From the NCBI GenBank assembly GCA_945877505.1, contig CAMDWT010000012.1, positions 1 to 42,718 on the forward strand: a stretch of 42,718 nt of DNA. The letters are read 5' to 3'. The notes under the pieces are model-generated. The model worked only from the letters and a program-made list of their open reading frames with translations. It was not told the DNA's origin and searched no databases. Both the position numbers and the translations under genes were made by a program. Of this stretch, positions 17,334-27,186 are shown in pieces. Source of the stretch: Crenothrix polyspora. Its GTDB lineage: Bacteria > Pseudomonadota > Gammaproteobacteria > Methylococcales > Methylomonadaceae. Every line of letters starts with the position of its first letter. Positions within the stretch are counted from its first letter, which is position 1.

Positions 17334-18608
17334 TCATTCGATAATTTTTAACCCACCCATATAGGGCAGTAATGCTTCAGGAATATGAATACGCCCTTGA
17401 TCATCCTGAAAATTCTCCATCACCGCAATAAGTGTCCTACCCGCTGCCAAACCTGAACCATTCAAAGTGTGAGCCAATTCAGGCTTACCTGTTTCTGGAT
17501 TACGCCATCTTGCTTGTAATCGACGCGCCTGAAAATCCTTAAAATTACTGCAAGAAGAAATTTCCCGATAAGCGCCCTGCCCCGGCAGCCAAACCTCAAG
17601 ATCATAGGTTTTTGATGATGAAAAGCCGGTGTCACCCGCACATAACAACATTTTTCGATAAGGTAAGTTTAATTTCTTAAGAATATTTTCTGCGTGAACC
17701 GTTAGGTCTTCATGTGCCTTAGCTGAATCTTCAGGCCTTACGATCTGCACTAACTCAACCTTTTCAAATTGATGCTGACGAATCATTCCCCGCACATCAC
17801 GCCCATAAGCTCCAGCCTCGCTCCTAAAGCATGGACTATGACAAACAAATTTAAGCGGCAAATCCTTAGCATCAATAATTACGTCTCTTACCCTATTTGT
17901 GACCGGAACTTCTGCTGTGGGTATTAAATACAATACAGGATCATTACTGGCCTTAAACAAATCATTCTCAAATTTCGGCAACTGGCCTGTGCCCCGCAAA
18001 CTTTCTGCATTGACTAAAAATGGGACGTAAGTTTCAGTATAACCATGTTCAGCCACATGCATATCCAACATTAATTGGATAATGGCACGCTGTAACCTTG
18101 CTAAAGGGCCGCTAAGCACAACAAAACGACTACTGGCTATTTTCGCACCTAACTCAAAATCAATCCCTTTGAGTTTAGCGCCCAAATCAACATGATCTTT
18201 AGGTTCAAAATTAAATGAGGGAACAACACCCCAGCGGTCAATTTCAATATTACAATCTTCTGACTTCCCCTCTGGCACGCTTACGTCTAAAATATTTGGC
18301 ATACCCTCCATTAACGCTTCCATTTCATACTGAATCTCAACTAATTCAGTTTCAGCTGCCTTAAGTTTATCACCCAAATGTTGCACTTGCGCCAACAAAG
18401 GTTCTACATCTTCACCCTTAGCTTTTGCCTGACCAATTGCTTTTGATCGACTATTTCGCTCGTTTTGCAACTCCTGAGTATTAATCTGAACCGCTTTACG
18501 CCTAGCTTCAAGCTTTAGATAAGACTCCGGATTAAAAACAAATGAACGCCTGTCTAATTGCTCTTTAATAAACTCAAGATCAGTTCTAAATAAACGAGGG
18601 TCTAGCAT
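17334..18608 (-). CDS. serS: Seryl-tRNA synthetase SerS
   Basis: This class II synthetase charges tRNA-Ser (and tRNA-Sec where present). The 424-residue protein begins [18 protein letters not shown] and has the N-terminal antiparallel coiled-coil arm that grips the long variable arm of tRNA-Ser (about residues 30-105, rich in Glu, Lys and Gln). The catalytic domain shows TAEVPVTN, motif 2 ([20 protein letters not shown]) and motif 3 ([20 protein letters not shown]). The length is usual. The downstream Sel1 gene begins 124 bases later on the same strand and has its own ribosome site. Confidence 0.97.
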   Translation of the reverse strand: MLDPRLFRTDLEFIKEQLDRRSFVFNPESYLKLEARRKAVQINTQELQNERNSRSKAIGQAKAKGEDVEPLLAQVQHLGDKLKAAETELVEIQYEMEALMEGMPNILDVSVPEGKSEDCNIEIDRWGVVPSFNFEPKDHVDLGAKLKGIDFELGAKIASSRFVVLSGPLARLQRAIIQLMLDMHVAEHGYTETYVPFLVNAESLRGTGQLPKFENDLFKASNDPVLYLIPTAEVPVTNRVRDVIIDAKDLPLKFVCHSPCFRSEAGAYGRDVRGMIRQHQFEKVELVQIVRPEDSAKAHEDLTVHAENILKKLNLPYRKMLLCAGDTGFSSSKTYDLEVWLPGQGAYREISSCSNFKDFQARRLQARWRNPETGKPELAHTLNGSGLAAGRTLIAVMENFQDDQGRIHIPEALLPYMGGLKIIE

Positions 18609-18964
18609 GACAAATTTTTACCTTGTATAAATATATAAATCATATTGAAGTTATGTAATAGCTAATAAGAGGTATTGCATAACGCATTGGTTTCTTTGAC
18701 ACATACGTTCACTATGTCAACATGTTAAATGAGAGAGTATTTGAGGAAATATCGAGCCTAAATAAAACAAGCTTTCTAACAAAACATCGCCGATTAATAG
18801 TTAGCGTCAACAATATTTCAGCAAGTATAGAAGTGTTTAAAAATATATATGACTGCACATCAGGTTTCAAACCAACCCGACTCACTTATAGCCATATTAT
18901 GAATTAGCTAGGATCATTGGCCGTATATAGAAGCCAAAGCCCTATAAAAACTTACTTAAACTTA
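18609..18964. other. Gene-free gap between serS and the winged-helix gene
   Basis: This 356-base AT-rich gap should hold the serS promoter on the minus strand. An imperfect inverted repeat, TTGACACATA against TATGTCAA, lies at 18696-18720. A 61-codon plus-strand frame at 18722-18907 lacks a ribosome site and recognisable motifs and is not called. I see no RNA gene, terminator or repeat family here. Confidence 0.5.
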
Positions 18965-19171
18965 TTATAGCAACGAGATTGTTTCAGCACGGTTGATTAT
19001 TGCGATGTTTATTTTACCTTCTTGGGCTAACCAACCGATACCTCGCTGAATATCTTTCTCATTTATTTTTGTTTCTTTAATCAGTTTTGAAGTGCTAATC
19101 GGTCCATTTTTATCTAGATATTTCCATATTTCGCCCGCTGTATTGCCAACAAATTCAGACATTTCTATCAC
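18965..19171 (-). CDS. Small winged-helix DNA-binding protein (DUF2582-like)
   Basis: The 68-residue product reads as a single winged-helix unit: TAGEIWKYLDKNGPIS (helix 1), TSKLIKETKINEKDIQRGIGWLAQEGKI (helices 2 and 3, with the recognition helix around residues 40-55), and a final beta-wing, NIAIINRAETISL. This matches the short winged-helix family annotated as DUF2582, whose members are about 70 residues. A ribosome site AAGGTGA precedes ATG at 19171. It lies 125 bases after lysC on the same strand. It takes the place where csrA often follows lysC in related genomes. It may bind DNA, but no target is known. Confidence 0.8.
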   Translation of the reverse strand: MIEMSEFVGNTAGEIWKYLDKNGPISTSKLIKETKINEKDIQRGIGWLAQEGKINIAIINRAETISLL

Positions 19172-19296
19172 CTTAGAGTTATAAATTTATTAAATTTCAC
19201 TTTGATAGCTATCTATAAAGACTCTGCTATTTTTGTGATAATAGTTCTAGACTTTTCTTAATTTAAAACGCAAACTTTGCTTGAAAAAAAGGACAA

Positions 19297-20526
19297 CTAC
19301 CCTTCTTGAGTAACTTTATCTAACTCAAATGCTGCATGCAATGCCCTTACAGCAAGCTCCATATATTTCTCATCAACAACCACTGAGATTTTTATTTCTG
19401 ACGTCGCAATCATCCGAATATTGATACCTTCAGCCGCAAGTGTCTTAAACATGGTACTTGCAATACCGGCATGTGATCTCATGCCCACACCAACGATCGA
19501 TACTTTTACAATCGTATTATCACCCGTTACTTTTCTTGCACCTAATTCTATACACGTACCCTCAAGTATAGCTTTAGCACAATCATAATCATTACGATGC
19601 ACGGTAAACGTAAAATCTGTAGTGGCATCGTCAGCAATATTCTGAACTATCATATCCACTTCAATATTGGCATCAGCAACAGGGCCCAAAATCTTAAAAG
19701 CGATCCCTGGTAAATCGGGGACACCCGTTATAGTTAATTTTGCTTCATCTCTATTAAAAGCGATGCCCGAAATTAAAGCGCTTTCCATTTGTGATTCCTC
19801 GTAGGTGATCAGCGTGCCACACCCTGCTTTAAATGATGATAATACGCGTAACGCAACATTGTATTTACCGGCGAATTCGACGGATCTTATTTGTAAAACT
19901 TTTGAACCTAAACTAGCCATTTCCAGCATTTCTTCAAAGGTAATTTGAGCAAGTCTTCGCGCTTTAGGTTCAACACGTGGATCTGTCGTATAAACGCCAT
20001 CAACATCCGTATAGATATGACATTCATCCGCTTTTAAAGCCGCTGCTAAAGCAACAGCTGTCGTATCCGAACCTCCTCGACCCAACGTAGTAATATTACC
20101 ATTTTCATCAACCCCCTGAAAACCCGCAACGACCACGACTTTCCCTGAGTCAAGATCCGCACGTATTTTAACGTCATCAATATCACGAATCCTTGCTTTA
20201 GTGTAAGCGCTATCCGTTAATATCCTAACCTGAGCACCCGTATATGAAACGGCCGCACAGCCTAGTTCATGCAACGCCATACTCAGCAACGCCACGGTCA
20301 CTTGCTCTCCCGTAGAAATTAAAACGTCCATTTCTCTATCACTTGGTTGCGACTGCATTTCTTTTGCCAGCGCAATTAAACGATTTGTTTCGCCGCTCAT
20401 CGCTGACAAAACCACAATAATTTGATCACCCAAGTCCTGAGCTATTTTTACCTTTTCGGCGACAGCCTTAATACGTTCTACCGAACCTACTGACGTACCA
20501 CCAAATTTATATACATATAATGCCAT
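19297..20526 (-). CDS. lysC: Aspartate kinase LysC
   Basis: LysC phosphorylates aspartate, the first step to lysine, threonine, methionine and diaminopimelate. The 409-residue protein starts MALYVYKFGGTSVG with the KFGGTS ATP/aspartate motif at residues 7-12. It also has LSTGEQVTVALLSMAL, TLGRGGSDTTAVALAAAL and IYTDVDGVYTTDPR. Two C-terminal ACT domains (from about residue 265) provide feedback control. The protein is monofunctional, with no homoserine dehydrogenase fused. It follows alaS by 18 bases on the same strand and is the last gene of the recA-recX-alaS-lysC block. Feedback by lysine, alone or with threonine, is expected from the family. Confidence 0.96.
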   Translation of the reverse strand: MALYVYKFGGTSVGSVERIKAVAEKVKIAQDLGDQIIVVLSAMSGETNRLIALAKEMQSQPSDREMDVLISTGEQVTVALLSMALHELGCAAVSYTGAQVRILTDSAYTKARIRDIDDVKIRADLDSGKVVVVAGFQGVDENGNITTLGRGGSDTTAVALAAALKADECHIYTDVDGVYTTDPRVEPKARRLAQITFEEMLEMASLGSKVLQIRSVEFAGKYNVALRVLSSFKAGCGTLITYEESQMESALISGIAFNRDEAKLTITGVPDLPGIAFKILGPVADANIEVDMIVQNIADDATTDFTFTVHRNDYDCAKAILEGTCIELGARKVTGDNTIVKVSIVGVGMRSHAGIASTMFKTLAAEGINIRMIATSEIKISVVVDEKYMELAVRALHAAFELDKVTQEG

Positions 20527-20544
20527 TCAAAAAACCTTTTTTAC

Positions 20545-23151
20545 TTATAAACGAGCTTGTATCCAAGCAGGCACTCCTGCCAACGCCACCGCCAACTCTG
20601 CTGGATTATTACCCCCAGCCATAGCCAAATCAGGCTTCCCACCGCCTTTCCCACCGACCTGAGTCGCCACAAAATTGACCAGCTCACCGGCTTTTATTTG
20701 CCCCACAGAATCTTTAGAGACAACGGCAATCAAGTTAACCTTGTCATCTTCAACAACTGCCAAAACAATTGCACAAGTGCCCAACTTATTTTTCAATTGA
20801 TCAGCCAGATCCCTTAAAGATTTGCTATCAACATCATTAAGTTTAACCGCCAGCACTTTAATTCCATTAACATCAATTGCTTGAGCACTAAGCTCGTCCC
20901 CTGCAGAACTTGCTAACTTTGAATTTAGTCGTTCAATCTGCTTCTCTAATAACTTCGTTTTTTCAAGTAATTGTTCAACCTTATCGGCTGTTTTATCGAC
21001 TGAACTTTTTAACAAGCTGGCAATACTTGACAATGCTTTATCACGATTTGCTACCCATTCCACACAAACTGCCCCCGTAACCCCTTCTATACGCCTAACA
21101 CCCGCAGCCACACCAGTCTCGCTGATAATTTTGAAAAAGCCAATATCTCCAGCCCTTTCAACATGTGTACCGCCACATAGTTCGGTCGAGAACTCACCTA
21201 TTTGTAGAACCCTAACTTCTGCACCATACTTTTCACCAAACAAAGCCATGGCGCCAGCTTGCACCGCTAAATCTTTAGCCATTGTTTTAGCTGTAACGGG
21301 GGTATTTAAGCGAATTTGTTCATTAACTATTCTCTCAAGGGCTATCATTTGTTCCGGCGACACAGGTTCAAAATGTGAAAAGTCAAAACGTAAACGCTCC
21401 TCATCAACCAACGATCCTTTTTGACTAACATGATCGCCTAAGACTTGTCTTAAAGCCGCATGCAGTAAATGCGTTGCTGAATGATTGAGCTCAGTTGACT
21501 TTCTTTTTTCAGCACTTACGAGTGCATCGCATAATTCACCTTTATTTAAGACACCTGAAATCAATATCCCTTTATGTAAAAAAAGATTACCACCTTGCTT
21601 TTGAGTATCTGTCACATCAAAAATAGCACCGGCTGTCGTTATGCGACCACAATCACCCGCTTGACCACCAGACTCAGCGTAAAAAGGTGTTTTATCTAAA
21701 ACAACCAGACCCTCATCTCCAGCTTGCAAACTATCGCACGCCTGACCTTGCTTAAAGAGTGCAACGACCTGCGCTTGGTTATCCAAACACTCATAACCTG
21801 TAAATTCAGTCTGACTATCCAGCTTTATGTCTTGACTATATCCAGCACCAAAGCCACTTGCAGAGCGAGCTCTTTCTCTTTGGGCTGTCATAGCGACTTC
21901 AAAACCGGCGAGATCAACCGTTAAATTATTTTCACGTGCAAAATCGGCCGTTAAGTCGACAGGGAACCCATAGGTATCATAAAGTTGAAATACCGTCTCA
22001 CCAGGGATAACGGAGCCCTCCATTTTAGAGACGCAAGCTTCAAGAATCTTCATGCCCTGCACCAAAGTCTCTGCAAAACGCTCTTCTTCTTTCTTTAATA
22101 TCTGTTCAACATGCGATTGAGCGGCTTTGAGCTCGGGGAACGCTTCGCCCATCTCTTCAACTAAAGGTGCAACTAACTTATAGAAAAATACACCTTGTAT
22201 ACCTAATCGATAGCCATGCCGGATCGCACGTCGAATAATGCGGCGGAGAACATAACCCCTACCTTCATTGGATGGCATTACACCATCTGCGACCAAAAAG
22301 GCACAAGATCTTATATGGTCAGCAACAACCCGTAAAGAACTTTGACTTAAATCAGTTGTACCAACAATTTGCGCAGCAGTCTTTAAAACTGATTGAAATA
22401 AATCAATCTCATAATTATTATGAACGCCTTGTAAGACTGCGCTAATTCGCTCTAAACCCATGCCCGTATCAACTGAGGGCTTAGGCAGCGGTGTTAATGT
22501 ACCGTCAGCCGACCTATCATACTGCATGAACACTAAATTCCAGACTTCAATATAGCGATCGCCATCCTCATCCGCAGAACCCGGAGGTCCACCAGGAATT
22601 TCTTCACCATGATCGTAAAATATTTCTGTACAAGGACCACAAGGCCCAACATCACCCATAGACCAGAAATTATCTTTTGCACCTATTCGTGAGAGCCTTT
22701 CTGGTGAAATACCAATCTCTTGTAACCAAATATTTTCAGCTTCTAAATCTTCATCAAAAACCGTGACCCATAATTTACTGGCTGGTATTTCCAATTCTTT
22801 AGTTAAAAAATCCCACGCAAAATGAATAGCTTCTTTTTTGAAATAATCGCCAAAACTAAAGTTACCCAACATTTCAAAAAAAGTATGATGCCTTGCCGTG
22901 TAACCAACATTCTCGAGGTCGTTATGTTTTCCACCTGCACGAACACAACGCTGACTAGTGACCGCTTTATTGTACTCACGCTGCTCTCTACCTAAAAACA
23001 GATCTTTAAACTGAACCATTCCTGCATTAGTAAATAATAAGGTTGGATCGTTAACAGGAATAAGAGAACTTGAAGGCTCTATGGAATGTCCACGTTGGTG
23101 AAAAAATTCCAGGAAGGCGGTGCGCAATTCAGCGCTAGTCATTTTTTTCAT
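20545..23151 (-). CDS. alaS: Alanyl-tRNA synthetase AlaS
   Basis: This class II synthetase charges tRNA-Ala and proofreads Ser and Gly. The 868-residue protein has the N-terminal aminoacylation domain ([54 protein letters not shown]). The editing domain has the zinc motifs [12 protein letters not shown] and CGGTHV. A coiled coil lies near residues 700-745, and a Gly-rich C-terminal DHHA1 domain ([15 protein letters not shown]) ends the protein. The length is usual for E. coli-type AlaS. It lies 36 bases after recX and 18 bases before lysC. Its substrate, tRNA-Ala, is encoded about 5 kb away in the same window. Confidence 0.98.
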   Translation of the reverse strand: MKKMTSAELRTAFLEFFHQRGHSIEPSSSLIPVNDPTLLFTNAGMVQFKDLFLGREQREYNKAVTSQRCVRAGGKHNDLENVGYTARHHTFFEMLGNFSFGDYFKKEAIHFAWDFLTKELEIPASKLWVTVFDEDLEAENIWLQEIGISPERLSRIGAKDNFWSMGDVGPCGPCTEIFYDHGEEIPGGPPGSADEDGDRYIEVWNLVFMQYDRSADGTLTPLPKPSVDTGMGLERISAVLQGVHNNYEIDLFQSVLKTAAQIVGTTDLSQSSLRVVADHIRSCAFLVADGVMPSNEGRGYVLRRIIRRAIRHGYRLGIQGVFFYKLVAPLVEEMGEAFPELKAAQSHVEQILKKEEERFAETLVQGMKILEACVSKMEGSVIPGETVFQLYDTYGFPVDLTADFARENNLTVDLAGFEVAMTAQRERARSASGFGAGYSQDIKLDSQTEFTGYECLDNQAQVVALFKQGQACDSLQAGDEGLVVLDKTPFYAESGGQAGDCGRITTAGAIFDVTDTQKQGGNLFLHKGILISGVLNKGELCDALVSAEKRKSTELNHSATHLLHAALRQVLGDHVSQKGSLVDEERLRFDFSHFEPVSPEQMIALERIVNEQIRLNTPVTAKTMAKDLAVQAGAMALFGEKYGAEVRVLQIGEFSTELCGGTHVERAGDIGFFKIISETGVAAGVRRIEGVTGAVCVEWVANRDKALSSIASLLKSSVDKTADKVEQLLEKTKLLEKQIERLNSKLASSAGDELSAQAIDVNGIKVLAVKLNDVDSKSLRDLADQLKNKLGTCAIVLAVVEDDKVNLIAVVSKDSVGQIKAGELVNFVATQVGGKGGGKPDLAMAGGNNPAELAVALAGVPAWIQARL

Positions 23152-23187
23152 GGTAATAAGTGATTTTAAAATGGTACGTAGCGTACC

Positions 23188-23667
23188 CTACAATTTAATA
23201 TTCAAATGGTCTAACAAAGCACTAATCATAGCGCCTGAAAAGCCGCGATGAAGTAAAAATCGACTGCGTCTTGCCCATTCTTGACGATCCATAAGCAATT
23301 CATAGCCATATTTTTTAATATAAACCTGCTCCAGCAATTCCATCCAACTCCCGCTGGCTTTCAATATGATCTCATCTAGAATAAAGGCATCAATGCCTTT
23401 TTTCTTAAGTTCATAAGTAATCCAAAGAGGACCGTAGCCCTTTTGGATACGATAGCGTGCATAACTCTCAGCATATCTTGCATCACTCTGCCAACCTTGA
23501 AGAACTAATGCTTCAATAACAGGCAAAATAATATCCTTAGAATAGCCTTTTTCTAACAGTTTATTTAACAATTCCTTTTGACTATGTTCTCTACGTGATA
23601 ATAATCCAATACAAACTTGATTTATTTTCGCCGTACTAACATGTATTTCATCCTTATCTTCATTCAC
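23188..23667 (-). CDS. recX: RecA regulator RecX
   Basis: RecX binds the RecA filament and limits its ATPase and strand-exchange activity. The 159-residue all-helical protein shows the three tandem three-helix repeats of the family: LLSRREHSQKELLNKLLEKG, QGWQSDARYAESYARYRIQKGYGPLWITYELKKKGI (quoted here only by its start and end) and the C-terminal RRSRFLLHRGFSGAMISALL. Length and order, 27 bases after recA, are those expected. Co-transcription with recA would keep the inhibitor in step with its target. The start codon at 23667 follows the recA stop closely. Confidence 0.93.
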   Translation of the reverse strand: MNEDKDEIHVSTAKINQVCIGLLSRREHSQKELLNKLLEKGYSKDIILPVIEALVLQGWQSDARYAESYARYRIQKGYGPLWITYELKKKGIDAFILDEIILKASGSWMELLEQVYIKKYGYELLMDRQEWARRSRFLLHRGFSGAMISALLDHLNIKL

Positions 23668-23694
23668 TGGTATTGATTAAATAATGACGTCTAA

Positions 23695-24726
23695 CTAAAT
23701 TTCATCCATTACAGGTGCTTCCAACACCGGCACTAATTTACTAAAAGCCTCTGCCCTTATTTTAAGTTCAATTTCTTTTGCTTTTTCTGGGTGCTCTTTA
23801 AGAAAAGCTTTTACATTATCTTTGCCTTGACCAATCTTTTCATCGCCATAGCTATACCAAGATCCTGCCTTTTGAATAAAGCCGTAACTAACACCTAGAT
23901 CGACTAATTCACCTAGAAAAGAAATACCTTCTCCGTATAAAATCTCAAATTCTGCTTGTCTAAAAGGTGGGGCAACTTTATTTTTTACTACTTTTACTCT
24001 AGTTTCATTGCCTATAACTTCATCGCCTTTCTTAACTGAGCCAATACGACGAATATCCAAGCGTACTGAAGCATAAAACTTAAGAGCATTACCTCCCGTA
24101 GTCGTTTCGGGACTACCAAACATAACCCCAATTTTCATTCTTATCTGATTAATAAAGATAACCAAGGTATTAGAGCGCTTAATATTACCCGTTAATTTAC
24201 GTAAAGCTTGAGACATTAATCGTGCTTGCAAGCCCATATGAGAATCCCCCATATCGCCTTCAATTTCTGCTTTAGGTGTTAAAGCGGCCACCGAATCGAT
24301 TACAACTACATCCACTGCACCCGAACGAACCAGCATATCTGTGATTTCAAGGGCCTGCTCACCCGTATCTGGTTGAGAGACTAATAATTCATCGACATTA
24401 ACACCAATTTTTTCTGCATAACTTGGGTCTAAGGCATGTTCCGCATCCACAAAGGCAGCCGTACCCCCCAACTTTTGCATTTCGGCAATCACTTGCAATG
24501 TCAGTGTCGTCTTACCAGAAGACTCAGGGCCGTATATTTCGACAACTCTTCCTCGAGGCAAGCCCCCGCAACCTAGCGCTATATCTAAGCCTAGAGAGCC
24601 CGTAGAGACCACATCGATATCACGAGATGCCGCCACATCCCCCATGCGCATCACAGATCCTTTACCAAACTGCTTCTCTATCTGCATCAATGCAGCACCT
24701 AGTGCTTTCTTTTTGTTCTCATCCAT
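23695..24726 (-). CDS. recA: Recombinase RecA
   Basis: RecA forms filaments on single-stranded DNA, carries out strand exchange and triggers LexA self-cleavage. The 343-residue protein has the Walker A motif GPESSGKTT at residues 66-74, the Walker B region [12 protein letters not shown], loop L1 around [18 protein letters not shown] and loop L2 around [20 protein letters not shown]. The acidic C-terminal tail is short (APVMDEI). The gene heads a recA-recX-alaS-lysC block. No E. coli-type SOS box (CTG-N10-CAG) was found by eye in the 140 bases upstream; control may use a divergent LexA site or differ altogether. Confidence 0.98.
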   Translation of the reverse strand: MDENKKKALGAALMQIEKQFGKGSVMRMGDVAASRDIDVVSTGSLGLDIALGCGGLPRGRVVEIYGPESSGKTTLTLQVIAEMQKLGGTAAFVDAEHALDPSYAEKIGVNVDELLVSQPDTGEQALEITDMLVRSGAVDVVVIDSVAALTPKAEIEGDMGDSHMGLQARLMSQALRKLTGNIKRSNTLVIFINQIRMKIGVMFGSPETTTGGNALKFYASVRLDIRRIGSVKKGDEVIGNETRVKVVKNKVAPPFRQAEFEILYGEGISFLGELVDLGVSYGFIQKAGSWYSYGDEKIGQGKDNVKAFLKEHPEKAKEIELKIRAEAFSKLVPVLEAPVMDEI

Positions 24727-24866
24727 TATAAATACCTTTAGGTTAGAAAATAGTCGACTGATTAAGTATTAATTATTACATAGACGCTAAATGGCCGATA
24801 GTCTTGATTTACCACAAAAACCCTCTCTATAAATTTTTTGGTTTCATCGGCTTAAAGATATAGACT

Positions 24867-25643
24867 CTAAAAAGTATCAGCCTTATCTCGTGCACCCTTA
24901 GCGCCTTTTAAATCACCTTGAACCTCACGCGCCCTAGCCACTAACAACCAACTATGCTTTTTCATTAGCGTATCATTAGAAGCCAATAATGCTGCTTTTT
25001 TTGCCAGTTCTTCCGCCAATCGGGGTTTCGACTGCTTTAATTTTAATAGCGCCAATTTGTAGTACAACGTTGCATTGCGTGGCTCTATCCTAATTGCCCG
25101 TTCGATTGTTGTGGTTGCCGAATCAATATCCCCAGACACACTACTTTGGTTTGCAGTTAAAGCAAGTGCGCTGACCGCCGGCGATAAAGTCGCAAACTTT
25201 TCTAAAGGTTGAAAAGTAGACGCTTGCGGAACCAAAACCTCTGGCTTTTGTAGAGCGGGCAAAGAAATCGGCGCTCCCTCATTTTGAATTACCTGCTCTT
25301 GCCCTAGGGGAGCAACGAGGTTACCTAAATCTGGCTCCACCATTAATGAATCTTGTATTTGCCGCCCTGATTCAAGAATTAATGCATCAGGATCCACCGA
25401 CTCAACTGTTGATGTGATAGGCGCATGCTCTTCTAATGGTTTTATTTTAACTGTTTCTGGCGTCTCTTGAACTATGACGTCTGTTTTTACAGGCTTAATT
25501 TTTTTAGGTTTTGGTAAAGGAGGTGTTACGTTATTATTCACAACAACACCACTTCCATAAAGAGGTGCAGGTGGTTGCGTCGCAGAACACCCAACTATCA
25601 AGAGGGGTAACGTAGCTAATAATAAAAGTTGTTTACTTAACAT
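24867..25643 (-). CDS. TPR-containing lipoprotein
   Basis: The 258-residue product starts MLSKQLLLLATLPLLIVGCS with a lipobox (IVGC, Cys19), so it should be a lipid-anchored envelope protein. Residues 20-140 are low in predicted order and rich in Pro, Val, Lys and Glu. The C-terminal part, about 165-258, has two to three TPR-like helix pairs (ERAIRIEPRNATLYYKLALL; KPRLAEELAKKAALLAS; HSWLLVARAREVQGDLKGAK). I do not recognise a named member. It lies between recA and ssb on the same strand, with gaps of 140 and 145 bases, so it probably has its own promoter. A role in protein contacts at the outer membrane is plausible but unproven. Confidence 0.8.
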   Translation of the reverse strand: MLSKQLLLLATLPLLIVGCSATQPPAPLYGSGVVVNNNVTPPLPKPKKIKPVKTDVIVQETPETVKIKPLEEHAPITSTVESVDPDALILESGRQIQDSLMVEPDLGNLVAPLGQEQVIQNEGAPISLPALQKPEVLVPQASTFQPLEKFATLSPAVSALALTANQSSVSGDIDSATTTIERAIRIEPRNATLYYKLALLKLKQSKPRLAEELAKKAALLASNDTLMKKHSWLLVARAREVQGDLKGAKGARDKADTF

Positions 25644-25788
25644 ATGCTATAAAAACTTAATCCTATTTCATTCAGAATTGATTTGCCGAAGCAATCTACC
25701 AATAAAATGTTTTTGCCATTTAAAAGTACTGACTGTTAGTTTAGACAAGGACTAAGAATTTAACAAAAAAATAAAAATTTAAACGTTA

Positions 25789-26268
25789 TCAGAATGGGAT
25801 ATCGTCATCAAAATCTTCGTATGAAGGCGGCGCTGGTGGCATCGTATTAGACGCATTTGAGGGCGCTTGATAAGTCGGCTTAGATGAAGAGGCACTTGGG
25901 CCTGAAGCGACTTGGTCACCACCAAAATTTGCCGTACCACCCGTACGACTATCTAACATATGCATTTCTGTAGCAATTATTTCAGTGGTATAACGATCCA
26001 GTCCATCTTGACCTTGCCACTTACGAGTTTGCAGTCGACCTTCAACATAAACCTGCCCCCCTTTTTTAAGATATTCTCCGGCTATTTCTGCTAAACGATT
26101 AAAAAAAACAACTCTATGCCATTCCGTTGACTCTTTTTTCTCACCCGCTTTATCTTTCCATCTAAAATTAGTCGCCAATGTTATATTCGCAACCGCACCA
26201 CCCGTTGGCATATAACGAACTTCAGGGTCAGCACCCAATCTTCCAATCAACGTAACTTTATTAAGCAT
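25789..26268 (-). CDS. ssb: Single-stranded DNA-binding protein SSB
   Basis: SSB coats single-stranded DNA during replication, recombination and repair. The 159-residue protein has the N-terminal OB fold ([20 protein letters not shown], then [30 protein letters not shown]). A Gly/Ser/Pro/Ala-rich linker follows (about 112-149), and the protein ends with the conserved acidic tip DFDDDIPF that recruits partner proteins. The ATG at 26268 has a textbook AGGAGG ribosome site four bases upstream. In many gammaproteobacteria ssb is next to uvrA; here it is instead divergent from yaeQ. Confidence 0.97.
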   Translation of the reverse strand: MLNKVTLIGRLGADPEVRYMPTGGAVANITLATNFRWKDKAGEKKESTEWHRVVFFNRLAEIAGEYLKKGGQVYVEGRLQTRKWQGQDGLDRYTTEIIATEMHMLDSRTGGTANFGGDQVASGPSASSSKPTYQAPSNASNTMPPAPPSYEDFDDDIPF

Positions 26269-26604
26269 TTATCCTCCTAAATTTTTAATCGGTTTTTTAA
26301 AAAAACGAGTTCCCACAAAAGCTTTAATTCTTAATTTGCCTTATAGTGCCTCTTATGGCAGAGAATTTGCCCTCCTATAGGGCTCAAAATTAATTGATAT
26401 ATTAATCCATCAAGCAACACTTATTAAAAATAACGAATGAACTTTAATAAGCATATAGTAACCGAACATTCACTATAAATTGAAATAATTACACCCGTAA
26501 TCCACTCTATTAATAGAAAAATTCTTATTAAAATTTAACGACAAAATACTCCAGCTGTAAAATCTGATAAAATGCTCTAATTAAATCATACGCAAAAACA
26601 TTCA
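26269..26604. other. Divergent intergenic region between ssb and yaeQ
   Basis: This 336-base, very AT-rich stretch must hold the promoters of ssb (minus) and yaeQ (plus). The ssb ribosome site AGGAGG is at its left end. A short hairpin, GCCCT-CCTAT-AGGGC, lies at 26369-26383, and a run of T then A (CGGTTTTTTAAAAAAACG) lies near 26289. I found no SOS box, RNA gene or open frame with support. Confidence 0.5.
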
Positions 26605-27144
26605 ATGGCGCTTAAGTCAACCATCTACAAAGCAGACTGCCAGATAGTCGATATTGACAGGGGTTATTACCAGCCACATAGCCTTACTATTGCGCTACAT
26701 CCCTCTGAAACTGAAGAACGTATGATGGTAAGATTACTTGCCTTCGTAATAAATGCCCATGAACACTTACAATTTTCTAAAGGCCTAAGTTCAGAAGATG
26801 AACCTGATATTTGGCAAAAAAACCTGACAGATGACATTGAATTATGGATAGACGTCGGGATGCCGGATGAAAAACGTATACGCAAAGCCTCCAATAGAGC
26901 TGAGAAAGTCATCATCTACAGTTATGGTGGGCGCAATATGGTTTGGTGGAAGCAAATCGAGCCTAAACTCAAACGCTTTACCAATGTAACCGTTATTAAC
27001 CTTCCAAAAGCCGCCACTGACGAATTATCACAACTAACAAAAAGAGCGATGCAATTAAACATCAATCTCCAAGACGGACAGATTTGGATAAGTGATGATC
27101 AACATACCGCTCATATTGAACCTGAAATATGGCTTAATTACTAA
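26605..27144 (+). CDS. YaeQ family protein
   Basis: The 179-residue protein matches the YaeQ family (PF07152), which has a PD-(D/E)XK nuclease-like fold. Typical sequences are MALKSTIYKADCQIVDIDRGYY at the start, LALHPSETEERMMVRLLAF-like at 30-50 (here IALHPSETEERMMVRLLAF), SSEDEPDIW, and ELWIDVGMPDEKRIRKASNRA, which includes the acidic WIDVG part of the putative active site. E. coli YaeQ was reported as a suppressor affecting haemolysin expression in an rfaH background, but its reaction is unknown. The stop is 42 bases before the ybiT start, so both may be co-transcribed. No clear ribosome site precedes the ATG. Confidence 0.9.
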   Translation: MALKSTIYKADCQIVDIDRGYYQPHSLTIALHPSETEERMMVRLLAFVINAHEHLQFSKGLSSEDEPDIWQKNLTDDIELWIDVGMPDEKRIRKASNRAEKVIIYSYGGRNMVWWKQIEPKLKRFTNVTVINLPKAATDELSQLTKRAMQLNINLQDGQIWISDDQHTAHIEPEIWLNY

Positions 27145-27186
27145 ATAGCAAAAACCAATCTTACCTTCACTCTTGAGAATAATACC

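Noticed and set aside
18722-18907. 61-codon plus-strand frame between serS and the winged-helix gene
   Set aside because: It has no ribosome site, no recognisable domain and no signal sequence, and lies in an AT-rich promoter gap.
21131-21424. Long plus-strand frames inside alaS and other synthetase genes
   Set aside because: They are shadows of the real reading frames on the other strand and show no independent start signals or motifs.
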